DNA of 64,000 bases from an uncultured Christensenella sp. (GCA_910586385.1 CAJUGX010000001.1:186264-250263), one strand, 5' to 3'; numbered from the stretch's first letter, positions 12,001 through 17,863 are shown. A program made the numbers and translations. Notes: a model not told the origin generated them from the sequence alone.

Positions 12001-13002
12001 CCACTTTTCACCACTTGGCTCAACCAAAACTTTATCCACTTCAATGTCCAAAACTTTGATGAATGTCCTTGTAGATTTAACCATATACGCGTTGTCTTCA
12101 TCTTGCATAAAAGCAACAATTTCGTCTGTTGTGGCATCTGGATGATCGTCAAAATAGACTTTTTCGAAATAAGAATTTGCAAATGTATAAGCGTAAACGG
12201 TTGAATATTTGTCATCGCTTACAACATCAGCAGAGAAAGTGTAACTTCCATCTGCATTTTGTGTAGCAGAGATAAAGTTTGTCCCACTGTTTCCAAAAAT
12301 TGTATAATAAACTTTTTTGCTTGAGTTTTTGTTGTTAAACAAATATTTGCTGTTTGTTGGGTTGAAGATTGCATCGATTTGGAACCTTGATCCAACAACA
12401 ACATTTTGCACTTCGTCTGCATGAGCAACTTCCGCATTGCCTACAGCAAGAGAAATTGATGAAACTGGAGTGTCAACTGCGACATAGGCATGCTTTCTTG
12501 GCAAAATGATGTTTTGAGATTCTGCAGTTATGTAAGAATATATTCTGTTTCCACTTGCATCCTCTCTGGTGCTTCCAATGATTTGCCCACCAACTCTTGC
12601 AAGTTCGACTTTGAAAGCTTTGTTAAGTTCGACTTCTGATGGGATTATGATGACTCCATCTGTTATGTAATCAGGATTTCCATCAACGCTTCTCCCATTT
12701 CTGAGAGTAAGTTTAACCTTTGTTTCGGTGACATTCTCTGTTGTACAAGAAATTGTGACATTTGAGTCGTCAGAAAGGAAATACCAGGTGTTGTCTCCAA
12801 CATTGTCGGCATACCCCTGACCGTCCACAATGTGTGTAAACGCCATATCTTCTGGCTCAATATGATCTTCATCGAATTTCCCTGTAAGGAACAACACCAA
12901 AGCAGTCGCACCAGCAATGCCGATGAGAGCCACAAAGACCAATATCAAAACTTTCCAGAGAGCCATAGGTCCTCTTTTCTTAAAACCTTTGAAACCTTTC
13001 AT
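1..13002 (-). CDS. giant membrane-anchored surface protein, 3' end outside window
   Basis: Reading triplets back from the ATG at 13002-13000, I found no stop codon down to position 1, giving at least 4,334 residues (about 475 kDa) with the C-terminus missing. A GAGG ribosome binding site lies 8 nt upstream. The N-terminus is short and basic (MKGFKGFKKRGPM), followed by one hydrophobic segment at about residues 15-40, so the protein is probably anchored N-in with a huge exported part. That part is rich in Thr, Ser, Asn, Asp, Tyr and Val with few Cys, and looks like many beta-sandwich domains in series. A (K/T)TYY motif recurs near residues 229, 1553, 1995, 2155, 3566, 3811, 3842, 3888 and 3935, often followed 25-30 residues later by YFE. 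I recognise no catalytic motif. An adhesin or surface-layer-like role is an inference. Any cell-wall sorting signal would lie to the left of the window. Confidence 0.9.
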   Translation of the reverse strand, partial: MKGFKGFKKRGPMALWKVLILVFVALIGIAGATALVLFLTGKFDEDHIEPEDMAFTHIVDGQGYADNVGDNTWYFLSDDSNVTISCTTENVTETKVKLTLRNGRSVDGNPDYITDGVIIIPSEVELNKAFKVELARVGGQIIGSTREDASGNRIYSYITAESQNIILPRKHAYVAVDTPVSSISLAVGNAEVAHADEVQNVVVGSRFQIDAIFNPTNSKYLFNNKNSSKKVYYTIFGNSGTNFISATQNADGSYTFSADVVSDDKYSTVYAYTFANSYFEKVYFDDHPDATTDEIVAFMQDEDNAYMVKSTRTFIKVLDIEVDKVLVEPSGEKWNPEDSLGEIYVDKYFTLSANNADKPNDMSLGISIFDSGKHEVPVLLGRVGVKVPKNQTNFSIVGGRVMKVTTVGDKVTIEEEAFDPTVDYSKAAANVEYYILPSTRSTGDYGNYYWSLASDTVTSKKFSLGVNFFFKNQEGVWTTFFDSASEKSFDVIVKEGNNSVSLTTDSLDLVINYDDAGKPIADDLLLTADIGDSVYTKVVYFLYDNTRDGGSVEIENVFDCSAGVEYKTDYKGKDININGIQFKSEYMFYELPASNILTAKKSYSGSVVVVAALVRTDANGNIQYQDEAKTRYQIVCFSNAKVVSVDSTLSISNMTPVFTFADKVEKYNNQYYLPAINQNKNIITFNLKLSSEDIAKDVEKLETAYKNKSLRLAVCDKDGNEYKDQYLSLSNFGELVDKRTANLAEFEGTITINEELFSAGKNAVDQGRLITLKIVYNDGKETREKAVGMDTPKAPTDKIGDAFYIYFQQPKEIRANYSSRSDISVSNSISVEISAGSAGLKINWGNVPLTGASYADTISQLNSLLTFTMYDQFGFEINPDNGVYSVYFQEIRKDSNTVLVFDETTGLPTSISDFSSTNGTVVSTGLQVYVVDRKNDNNRVFEVNADGTFSSTELQSDLITFEVSTEGLDYISFDKTDIVGNADDGRFADAEKGVSKVTVSKSVKSNDTISLSDLFRIYTTNSTAANTDYTIVFDGTWLQGFQGGNNDAALKKMFQINGEDSSSSHENITEYNNLSITTLKINAPFDDKVTLQFKINSNNNLYSASLDLVLSSDIQISRSFERYQTKYADYLTTTTGGPVSVFADEIYDLDEYLSFNSDKYSWADAFIGKGVDLSSNINGVFYENSGIASLDTVVSGKVRLQIASVRQYTPIEITLYYGVRSTYAFNVQIALYVNPNIVIVEKVDNLKEYPRLDLTNISTENISYYYGIYKATSYIDSGLEVPVSLGSGTSNLDIKTLTYVNKDQDGFISIQNGSTNAANAGKFAFVAGKTIDILNSYTQEFSVYASDDAVLDAVKVRVDAENNKEIIKYNSTNHVAIGFAVCYNSAGIDDLIENIFPGASSISYNGELRLLMLAGKEYQIDPTFSIAGSTGSYVKEDSKGKALNTRVPTFVNSDNTVSVYSDVTDGNNSLRIDLTLGVTVSNVGEEFVYYTNEDGKFNTFGDVDFDKLISSDFADLEENNIYESLGAGKSYKILHDISTDYSLTKDEVLDANKTYYQKLADSYVAVETPTAEQLSTYFEKNAPEQGFYYNSVLISANGGGKKEVSAEIVETGVNGYISNLATYEGGVLTINSMESDLSGYIVLRINIKTTGANVETYSWYYRIKVLPNFEIGKVNYPYNETTDEIFGEYLDTKSEYYNRDNLTYSIDLGERFSSSNSSRNNGTRFDEIKWMTKPEGIITEEYRTKYVSSNAVTISYDGATINIAYANESYVGSAQTVVIEKCWKVNGVEIVGSAMEYTFKLNQTRQYSIEIYRDEVSNSLVADENGNYSESIVAGSGEQVFIPNIRTNDGGVYGEMEDFGASLKGNKLDLLDALKFKKVWLAAGTEIKTSATDSIILDHDAVLVDKAEWTYADVEIREEAGNRKTFVVYNGTELKELEYKEDGYLWGDISASAINGAEGYITCGVKLEDLIVEFLAEGKLEYKKTTDKTVNRNKKYYTFVDGKYVEATFASGATFEDGVTYFEKEKVPYKTIILNPKENISKDSSFELGVYTKEGVVVKVSLDVESYFAWDDPQTSVESGKIYTFGDLIANLASKDPNREIVEVSLRLNNASDNYREYYYITDDKERVVGEEYFVLEGGEYKKVEFEQDQGFDAKKTYYECVSLKISDVLELTGSVTQNDEGNLNFDGLKLEIAPLVEDIDLDFDVVIRSTQKASDSEGAALYADEESVYTFALPLTVTATFNEKENRTVQDLNWRYGQISFEALIEEGDAVSTITPSDVVENAKPTTVGLASTTNTTYKFVAGDGYELVDATETGKAVKVQITPENVGEEEQGLVKSLNVIGRFKGKEISRFVVSYRYSVAKNVIVKANYPTPDGIETTPEGENNSSTTEYISATTANGTESQRVSKDYNNFFNTSATFAMKTEDGYKKRIEVSSARRVGKDDYVETTTDIKKHWDISISNISNLRVDFSEGELDGADVKSITSETTDKVILQDSEDGRINLRFTILNTGARGTVTFDVKVNKVLTQYTVTVINDSIIRVSTNTPNYNLNRETVFAEDLAKSEELTLFAESRLLNFIFKSSAVSGANYFVRLTNRTNVAETKIVPITVSNRGVAINIDLGKSYADFDYTATFRTLEGAQNNDSGSKILDDSELFTVSPNLTSRIIVEYYDGKSIKLDGTNYIKLGSEIGWKVEGISTKPTSYTADDPDNKILGLYNPNSANVMNESGAIVTFKSETNGAENTFYKINTGDAFVGYFSGLKNIPNGKNASTKYSGVILLSKERSAITVGINTTNITGTETGEEISIAGETWYITTCDGRNFVEGTLEDVSELGKAIKLSGETWKDCVSDLVRQSFFGYKKSDDIRLTTADYHKTRNFSITLQVGNETIYTDWQYNLYLDIEFGVSQTADSSTTYSMREIDAGDELSLFDQVDFGIYNTRTGNKYSRSGRAGTDNLKDSAGIVTLQYYGFSDLPIINNGDELQKAAWEIHRNLMDTTGKDLSKDIIYSTGLKPRAGSFTLNGDAGSSAQNYITQSGLQRDMDGNDTGKNLDFSIYAHGANNDGNHVMMRITYTVTFGDSEEPISISHNLLFKVRPNANISFLVRQSSTARTSSADLLVNGKTYASNKESPFMITNNDSSETEDLGANKFYLWKKDVLNESAVVAYLYGNTTLNNANTFTYTYSFNSSTSEYNNFYQYSTPVQIMLSDEEDGKLVSLVALKLGTRKFYIDAVDSFGFNIRFYFTLTATENPQIARIVSNDGVLKEGQAVVVGAQFLPVAPPVVTAEVEAETEVRQLLGSFTYQKKGNGSGDTIADVLSNLPSGATKIVLSAQTTTGFGTVERSVTPSNGKINIWGKADEWAGSNGACPPVVQVENEHYNDTNFDDWQNRYKEIPLEQSGDYGLEGAEISVYAVFPNGKDFTTHTNIKYEEANGKNEATGNYEDKIIEQPYSTSSGYEEPSVQVGTEANLDKAKVILRGISAYGFKASGEDSIHSLNTDVAVDFKSRVNDIKVSKIEYFKNDVLIGVSKRGTSTPSGDVSLITSDDYKFYDGKSTTPVYEQATSYDASTTYYSRSDGGVYTVVSSSSVNNSNYGNYFVATDKTQPYVNGVGYQNKAFDFLVPVIDSIYFERNDSIGQVRMDITLIESSGGRTNTCVLSEYVTISRLASYDGFEGKTNIMDNTSVANPNIVGQKLYNDTLEVVLDPGESVQFAISDKPFTEVPTSDLVNPEPNTTDYTVTRYVGISANIKNLDYNYKSLHKTGDKFYITVVSQTTSDEIEFFYNGSKVQVAVVDGNTSTVPKYVYSTDSMIVKGKTYYERSSTGTYTAYTGDEFYKQATAPYTSGKTYYEYVEDTDLYVVTTNVDANQITKYFEQNDERFYHREKADLNSGKTYYTYSAETYSYEVVANPVKDTEYFVSTDRYELSYKRTSDRELDRSKTYYTVSETGVYTAVEAKDLTVNKIAQYYEQETSTLYAEQTISLYNSNITLHINDAQELSGKKSTTETLYFLYQGQNNNIEGVSGFTNTNMYYQMSKAFSVFPQYEKMLPVTATDVDAKGNIQFSVDGYLKASRSGVNDFYYIIPREVWGEKLKLAGYSEIANSLATFRSGSSYKYVFEINNDVEGGAGSAFIDESGNIITDKNFNLQYSTISVNVYMKVSGQNGFFDVDSTRLKLGSFRMFLNAQNESNKKNISIPEGRYGRLTTKGYASGVIAVPRGYDLSIYSDNTSNSLSTITNTPFGSARQTIACEAGDTLNFAELFEEEAQGKHNLVYHIVEDEIGGVSNIIHYNNLNTYKIEGEGTHTLTILVGYRTSKTSEMTYGVVKLDVMAYNVLNRKDN

Positions 13003-13089
13003 AACAAAATCCTCAAATTTTATTCATCAAACTCATGCAGTCACACCGCTTTGTTTGGGCATTGCCAATCAAAACTATTGTTTACATAA

Positions 13090-13130
13090 TTCGACATTTT
13101 AATTATATAAATTTAGTCTTCTTTTTGCAA
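13090..13130 (-). promoter_or_regulatory. promoter of the giant surface-protein gene, with a possible 0A box
   Basis: On the minus strand a TTGCAA -35 (13130-13125) is separated by 17 nt from a perfect TATAAT -10 (13107-13102). The transcript would carry a leader of roughly 90 nt before the GAGG site. TGTCGAA, the known Spo0A box consensus, lies at 13096-13090 over the predicted start site. A 7-mer can occur by chance in 64 kb, so the operator call is weak while the promoter call is fair. Confidence 0.55.
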
Positions 13131-13207
13131 GCAAATGGCAAAGTTTTTTATATAAAATAAAATATATATAAATATAGAGCAAACTCGCACCAAAACCAGC
13201 GTTTAAG

Positions 13208-13236
13208 TTGACATCAAAAAAAATATAGTTTATAAT
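13208..13236 (+). promoter_or_regulatory. consensus sigma-A promoter, leaderless geometry
   Basis: TTGACA at 13208-13213, a 17-nt spacer and TATAAT at 13231-13236 form a perfect consensus promoter. Only six bases separate the -10 box from the ATG at 13243. Transcription should therefore start at or within a base or two of the start codon, leaving no room for a ribosome binding site. Confidence 0.8.
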
Positions 13237-13242
13237 CTTGAT

Positions 13243-13989
13243 ATGAACACAAATTTTGAAATTTATAACTATCTAAATCTCGTCAATCGCCGTGTTGCAA
13301 AGGCATTTCGAAACACTGGAAGATGCCCTTTTATAGGAAACTTTCGCATCACCGATGAGGCAATCAAACAAAGGCTCTATCTCAATCAGATGCAGTCTAA
13401 AATCACTTACCCTCAATTTTTGTTTGAAAACAACAGAAATGTGAAAAAGAGATTCAAAGCGTCAGTGAAGCAAGTCAAACAACTTCAAGCAATGCTCAAA
13501 AAACCAGAATTTGCAAACACAATGTCTGACAAATTCAGAGCAAAGTTCACTTTCTATCTCAACATCAGACTCTTTGTCACAAAAGCAATTTTGAAGGAAT
13601 TTAAGAGATATTATTTCAACGAATGTGACGCTTATGAAGAAATTTGTGCCATTGACACAATCTTTTTTTCGCTCTTGGACGGCACTTTTGAGCCAGACTT
13701 TGACGTAAGACTCTATGTTGATGGGCTTGAAGAGAAATACAACATCTTCTATCAAGAGCATGTGAACCGTCTTGAAGAAAAGGTTTCTGAAAAAACGAAA
13801 AAGAAGAGAGCCTCTCAAAACAAGCTTCAACAACAAGCCATCAACCTCAACGAGAAAGTGAAGAAAGATGAAGCAAAAAAGATAAAAATGGGTATTCAAG
13901 CGGAAATCAAAAAGGGCAAAGTCAACAAAAACAAAGAGATTCGCTCTTTCAAACAAGAAAAAGAACACAGAGAATACGGGAAAAAATAA
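13243..13989 (+). CDS. unknown basic protein with charged C-terminal helix
   Basis: This gene encodes 248 residues with no family I recognise. The first ~180 residues look globular and alpha-helical with many aromatic and basic positions. From about residue 180 the chain is dominated by Lys, Glu, Gln and Asn and is probably an extended or coiled-coil helix that could bind nucleic acid or ribosomes. There is no signal peptide or membrane segment. The ATG sits six bases after a perfect -10 box and has no Shine-Dalgarno sequence, so translation is probably leaderless. The ABC-F gene follows after an 8-nt gap with its own ribosome binding site, so the two are likely cotranscribed. That context hints at a translation-related role, but only weakly. 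Confidence 0.75.
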   Translation: MNTNFEIYNYLNLVNRRVAKAFRNTGRCPFIGNFRITDEAIKQRLYLNQMQSKITYPQFLFENNRNVKKRFKASVKQVKQLQAMLKKPEFANTMSDKFRAKFTFYLNIRLFVTKAILKEFKRYYFNECDAYEEICAIDTIFFSLLDGTFEPDFDVRLYVDGLEEKYNIFYQEHVNRLEEKVSEKTKKKRASQNKLQQQAINLNEKVKKDEAKKIKMGIQAEIKKGKVNKNKEIRSFKQEKEHREYGKK

Positions 13990-13997
13990 GGAGTATC

Positions 13998-15578
13998 ATG
14001 ATACAGGCAATCAATGTCTCCCTTGCTTTTGGCGGGAGAAAACTTTACAAAGACGTAAACCTTAAGTTTACAAAAGGCAACTGCTATGGGATTATCGGTG
14101 CAAATGGCGCTGGAAAATCCACCTTTTTGAAAATCATAACTGGCGAACTCGAGCCAAACACTGGTGAAATTGTCATCACCCCTGGGGAGAGAATGTCAGT
14201 TTTGGAACAAAACCAAAACAAATATGACACAGAGACTGTGCTTGACACTGTCCTGCTTGGACACAAGCGTCTTATGGAAATCCAAAAAGAAAAGGATGCC
14301 CTCTACGCAAAACCAGATTTTTCTGATGAAGACGGAATCCGTGCTGGCGAACTTGAAATCGAATTTGCCGAGCTTGGCGGATGGGAAGCGGACGGAGAAG
14401 CAAAGACTCTGTTGCAAAACCTCGGCGTTGGTGAAGAATTGTTTTATGAGACAATGGCGACACTTGATGCAAAAATCAAAGTCAAAGTTTTGCTTGCACA
14501 AGCACTTTTCGGAAATCCAGATATCTTGATTTTGGACGAACCAACCAACAACCTTGACTTCAAAACAATCCGTTGGCTTGAAAACTTCCTTTTGGATTTT
14601 GAAAACATTGTCATCATCGTGTCCCACAACAGACACTTCTTAAACAAAGTTTGCACACATATCTGTGATGTTGACTTTGGCGAAATCAATATGTACCTCG
14701 GAAACTATGATTTCTGGTACGAGACAAGCCAACTTCTTGCAAGACAAGCAAAGGACCAAAACAAGAAAGCAGAGCAGAGAGCAAAAGAACTTAAAGAGTT
14801 TATCGCAAGATTCTCGGCAAACGCCTCAAAATCAAAACAAGCAACAAGCAGAAAGAAAGAACTTGAAAAACTCACCCTCGATGACTTCAGACCTTCTTCA
14901 AGAAAATATCCTTATGTTGATTTCAAATACGAACAAGAAATTGGAAAAGAAATTTTGAAAGTTGAAGGGTTGACAAAGAAAGGTATGTTCAAAAACCTTT
15001 CATTCACGGTCGAGAAAGACCAAAAAATTGTTTTCCTTTCGCAAAACAGTATGGTGCTCACAACCCTCTTCAATATCCTTGCAGGAAAAGAGGAGCCGGA
15101 TGCTGGAACAATCCGTTGGGGAAAGACAATCAAGTGCTCATATCTTCCACAAGACAACAGAGAATATTTTGATGGCTGTCACCTCTCAATCGTAGATTGG
15201 CTCAGACAATACTCAAAAGACAAAACCGAAAGTTATGTCCGTGGCTGGCTTGGAAGGATGCTCTTCTCTGGTGAAGAGAGTTTGAAAGAAGTCAACGTAC
15301 TCTCCGGAGGAGAAAAAGTGAGATGTATGCTTGCAAAGATTATGCTTGAGTCTGGAAACGCGCTTATCTTGGACGAGCCAACAAATCACCTCGACCTTGA
15401 AAGCATCACATCACTCAACAAAGGCATGACAAACTTCAAAGGTGCAATGCTCTTTGCAACTGGCGACCAAGAAATCATTGAGACTGTTGCAAACAGAATA
15501 ATTGATATTGTTGACGAAAACACAATCATCGACAAACAGATGACTTATGAAGAATACATGGAAAAATTCAAAAATTAA
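13998..15578 (+). CDS. ABC-F family ATPase (YbiT/YkpA type)
   Basis: A 526-residue soluble protein with two ABC ATPase domains and no membrane segments, as in ABC-F proteins that act on the ribosome. The first domain has Walker A GANGAGKST (34-42), a Walker B region ILILDEPTNNLD and a switch His in VSHNRHF. Its signature region is the degenerate VLLAQALF type seen in YbiT relatives. The linker between the domains is rich in Lys, Glu and Gln (about 245-300), as expected for an ABC-F arm or linker. The second domain keeps LSGGEKVR (about 435) and DEPTNHLDL (about 459), but its Walker A position reads SQNSMVLTTLF without the usual Lys, and its switch region reads ATGD without the His. The ribosome binding site is AAGGAG. 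It is the second gene after the unknown 248-residue protein, and a terminator follows. Exact ABC-F subgroup is uncertain. Confidence 0.9.
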   Translation: MIQAINVSLAFGGRKLYKDVNLKFTKGNCYGIIGANGAGKSTFLKIITGELEPNTGEIVITPGERMSVLEQNQNKYDTETVLDTVLLGHKRLMEIQKEKDALYAKPDFSDEDGIRAGELEIEFAELGGWEADGEAKTLLQNLGVGEELFYETMATLDAKIKVKVLLAQALFGNPDILILDEPTNNLDFKTIRWLENFLLDFENIVIIVSHNRHFLNKVCTHICDVDFGEINMYLGNYDFWYETSQLLARQAKDQNKKAEQRAKELKEFIARFSANASKSKQATSRKKELEKLTLDDFRPSSRKYPYVDFKYEQEIGKEILKVEGLTKKGMFKNLSFTVEKDQKIVFLSQNSMVLTTLFNILAGKEEPDAGTIRWGKTIKCSYLPQDNREYFDGCHLSIVDWLRQYSKDKTESYVRGWLGRMLFSGEESLKEVNVLSGGEKVRCMLAKIMLESGNALILDEPTNHLDLESITSLNKGMTNFKGAMLFATGDQEIIETVANRIIDIVDENTIIDKQMTYEEYMEKFKN

Positions 15579-15690
15579 AATTAGCGACCAACCCGTCGCT
15601 ATTTTTTTGCCACAATTTCTTCGCCTCATCAAAAACAATATTTGCGCTTTCTTGAAGATACTTTGGCAATCCTTTTGAAATATTTTTCAT
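15568..15690 (-). CDS. possible 40-residue small protein
   Basis: A short minus-strand frame starts MKNISKGLPKYL and ends GLVANFNF followed by TGA, with AGAGGG four bases before the ATG. The composition (Lys, Glu, Leu, Ala with one Trp) resembles a real helical peptide more than random AT-rich sequence. Its last codons run through the intrinsic terminator of the convergent ABC-F gene. No family is recognised, and it could be chance. Confidence 0.35.
   Translation of the reverse strand: MKNISKGLPKYLQESANIVFDEAKKLWQKNSDGLVANFNF
15582..15608 (+). terminator. intrinsic terminator of the ABC-F operon
   Basis: TAGCGAC (15582-15588) and GTCGCTA (15595-15601) form a seven-base stem with a six-base loop, followed by a run of seven T (15602-15608). 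It ends the 13243-15578 transcript. Confidence 0.85.
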
Positions 15691-16080
15691 TTTCCCTCTT
15701 TTTTATCAATGTAAATTAAAAATAAATAATTTATTTTAATTATATTTGAAATTAAAAATTAAATAAAAATGATATTATTTTATTAAAAAATTCAAAAAAA
15801 TATCAAAAATCGCTACATCGCCCTATTTTAGGGGTTTCCAGAATTTATTTAATATTATTTTTTGAATTAAAATAATTATTTTCAAAATATTTTTACTTTA
15901 TTTTTTTATATTTTATTTCGATTTATATTATTAAAAATATATTTATTTTATTCTTTTTTATTTTTATTATATTTGTTTTTTATTTTTTGTAAAATGACTA
16001 TGTTTTTTCGCTTAAAAACAATTCGCTTTGTGATTGTGTGTCCTCGAATATATTTTCTTTGGAAAAATTTGAAAATAGAA
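15691..16080. other. extremely AT-rich non-coding stretch
   Basis: About 390 bases made almost wholly of A and T, with no convincing reading frame. The only GC-containing patch is near 15811-15842, where CCCTA and TAGGG can pair (15821-15833) but no T-run follows. It lies just upstream of the glyS promoter. I see no origin motif in it. Confidence 0.6.
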
Positions 16081-16109
16081 TTGACATTTATTTTCTTTTG
16101 TCATAAAAT
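16081..16109 (+). promoter_or_regulatory. promoter of the glyS T-box leader
   Basis: TTGACA (16081-16086), a 17-nt spacer and TAAAAT (16104-16109). The predicted start is near 16116, immediately upstream of the T-box leader. Confidence 0.8.
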
Positions 16110-16115
16110 AAAAAC

Positions 16116-16259
16116 AGCAATGACGGAATTGGCAACTCCACCAGCAAACGCTTGTCGGCGTAAAGACATTCAATGAAGACAAGGCTTGGCCTTGTGAAAT
16201 AGGGTGGAACAGCGACCTAAACAATCGCCCCTATGCTTAAAGTGGCATAGGGCTTTTTT
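16116..16259 (+). promoter_or_regulatory. T-box riboswitch controlling glyS (tRNA-Gly)
   Basis: The T-box sequence AGGGTGGAACAGCGACC lies at 16201-16217. TAGGG and AGCG pair with the downstream TCGC and CCCTA to form the antiterminator. The alternative terminator pairs CCCTATGC (16229-16236) with GCATAGGG (16245-16252) ahead of a T-run. The bulge UGGA complements a UCCA tRNA end, which fits the discriminator U of tRNA-Gly. A GGC codon in GAATTGGCAACTCC (16127-16140) is the likely specifier. The leader is very short upstream of the T-box, so stem I must be much reduced. Confidence 0.85.
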
Positions 16260-16336
16260 ATTAAGCCAAGTTGCCGGAATGCGTCGATGGCGCAAAAAAC
16301 TAAAAGGGCGAAAATGCCTATAAAGGAGACAAAAAA

Positions 16337-17728
16337 ATGGAACAAAAAGATTTGACAATGGACAAAATCCTCAACCTCTGCAAAAACCGCGGTTTCGTTT
16401 TCCCAGGAAGTGAGATTTATGGCGGACTTGCAAACAGCTGGGATTATGGTCCAATCGGAAGTGAACTCAAGAAAAACATCAAAGAACTTTGGTGGAAAAG
16501 ATTTGTTCACGAAAATGAATACAACGTTGGTATTGATGCAGCAATCATCATGAACCCAAAAGTTTGGCAAGCAAGCGGACACCTCTCAGGATTTTCTGAT
16601 CCCCTCATTGACTGCAAAGAGTGCAAGACCAGACACCGCGCAGACAAGTTGATTGAAGATTATGTTGTGGCAAACAACCTCTCACTCAACGTTGGAGAAC
16701 TCAGCACATCTGCAATGGAGAAGTATATCGCAGACAACAAAATCAAATGTCCAAACTGCGGCAAGAGCAACTTCACCCCTCTGCGAAACTTCAATCTCAT
16801 GTTCAAAACTTTCATGGGGGTGACAGAAGACAGCAAAAATGAAGTTTACCTTCGTCCAGAGACAGCACAGGCAATGTTTGTTGACTACAAAAATGTTGTA
16901 CGTACTCAAAGACCAAAGATGCCATTTGGTATCGCACAAATGGGAAGAAGTTTCAGAAATGAAATCACTCCAGGAAACTTCATCTTCCGTACTCGTGAAT
17001 TTGAGCAAATGGAACTTGAGTTTTTCTGCAAGCCAGGGACTGACCTTGAATGGTTTAAGTATTATAAAGAACAAATGAGAAACTGGCTCTATGATCTTGG
17101 CATCAAGAAAGAAAACCTCAGAGAAAGAGACCACTCACAAGAAGAACTCTGTTTCTACAGCAAAGCAACTTGCGACTTCGAGTTTTTGTTTCCATTTGGT
17201 TGGGGAGAGCTTTGGGGAATCGCCGACAGAACTGACTATGACCTCACACAACACCAATCTCACAGTGGTGAAAACATGGAGTACATTGACCCAATCACAA
17301 ACGAAAAGTACATCCCATATGTTGTTGAGCCAGCCCTTGGTGTCGACAGAATGTTTTTGACAGTTCTCTGCAACGCATATGATGAAGAAGTTGTTGGTGA
17401 CAATGACACCAGAGTTGTGCTCCACCTCATCCCAGCGCTTGCCCCTTACAAAGTTGCCGTGCTTCCACTTTCAAAGAAGTTGTCTGACAAGGCAAGAGAA
17501 GTATACCGCAAACTTTCAAAAGAGTTCTGTTGTGACTATGATGAGTCTGGCTCAATCGGAAAGCGTTATCGCCGTGAAGACGAAATCGGCACTCCTTTCT
17601 GCGTAACAATTGACTTTGACACTCTTGAAAATGACACTGTGACAATCCGTGACCGTGACACAATGGAGCAAATCAGACTCCCAATAAGCGAGCTTTCTGA
17701 TTACATCTCAAAAGCAATCAAGTTTTAA
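16337..17728 (+). CDS. glyS: glycyl-tRNA synthetase, alpha2 type
   Basis: The gene charges tRNA-Gly with glycine in the cytoplasm. Its 463 residues match the usual length of the class II homodimeric enzyme found in many Bacillota and distinct from the alpha2-beta2 GlyQ/GlyS type. The N-terminus carries the KNRGFVFPGSEIYGG segment typical of this form. A CKECKT and CPNCG pair (about 95 and 139) suggests a zinc-binding insertion. Motif 2 is FRNEITPGNFIFRTREF (about 205) and motif 3 is in ALGVDRMFL (about 334). The anticodon-binding domain follows, with PYKVAVLPLSKK and the SIGKRYRREDEIGTPFC signature. AAAGGAG stands nine bases before the ATG. The T-box upstream indicates induction when tRNA-Gly is uncharged, and the gene is monocistronic. 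Confidence 0.97.
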   Translation: MEQKDLTMDKILNLCKNRGFVFPGSEIYGGLANSWDYGPIGSELKKNIKELWWKRFVHENEYNVGIDAAIIMNPKVWQASGHLSGFSDPLIDCKECKTRHRADKLIEDYVVANNLSLNVGELSTSAMEKYIADNKIKCPNCGKSNFTPLRNFNLMFKTFMGVTEDSKNEVYLRPETAQAMFVDYKNVVRTQRPKMPFGIAQMGRSFRNEITPGNFIFRTREFEQMELEFFCKPGTDLEWFKYYKEQMRNWLYDLGIKKENLRERDHSQEELCFYSKATCDFEFLFPFGWGELWGIADRTDYDLTQHQSHSGENMEYIDPITNEKYIPYVVEPALGVDRMFLTVLCNAYDEEVVGDNDTRVVLHLIPALAPYKVAVLPLSKKLSDKAREVYRKLSKEFCCDYDESGSIGKRYRREDEIGTPFCVTIDFDTLENDTVTIRDRDTMEQIRLPISELSDYISKAIKF

Positions 17729-17774
17729 CAGGCGAGCCTATCTCCAATTGAAAAGATGGACATCTATAGTTTTT

Positions 17775-17808
17775 GAAAAAAAGAGAGATTGAAAAACCTC
17801 TCTTTTTT
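17775..17808 (+). terminator. terminator of glyS
   Basis: AAAAAAAGAGAG and CTCTCTTTTTT (GAGAG at 17783-17787, CTCTC at 17798-17802) form an A/U-extended hairpin ending in a T-run. Confidence 0.75.
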
Positions 17809-17828
17809 ATTTCGCCCAAATTTACAAT

Positions 17829-17863
17829 AAAAAAACAACTCTTTTGTTTAGGAGCTGTTTTTT
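17829..17863 (-). terminator. terminator of the small membrane protein gene
   Basis: Read on the minus strand, ACAGCUC pairs with GAGUUGU (one G-U pair) and is followed by TTTTTTT. It lies just past the stop codon of the 72-residue gene and faces the glyS terminator. Confidence 0.65.

Noticed and set aside
546..12935. Many short frames of 60-170 codons on both strands across the first 13 kb
   Set aside because: They lie in other frames over the single giant minus-strand gene, have no ribosome binding sites and odd composition, so they are shadows.
13042..13098. 18-codon upstream frame in the leader of the giant gene
   Set aside because: Its ATG is four bases after the -10 box, upstream of the expected transcript start, and it has no ribosome binding site.
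15691..16080. The very AT-rich stretch as a second origin
   Set aside because: No DnaA boxes are present and the dnaA-dnaN gap has three, two of them perfect.
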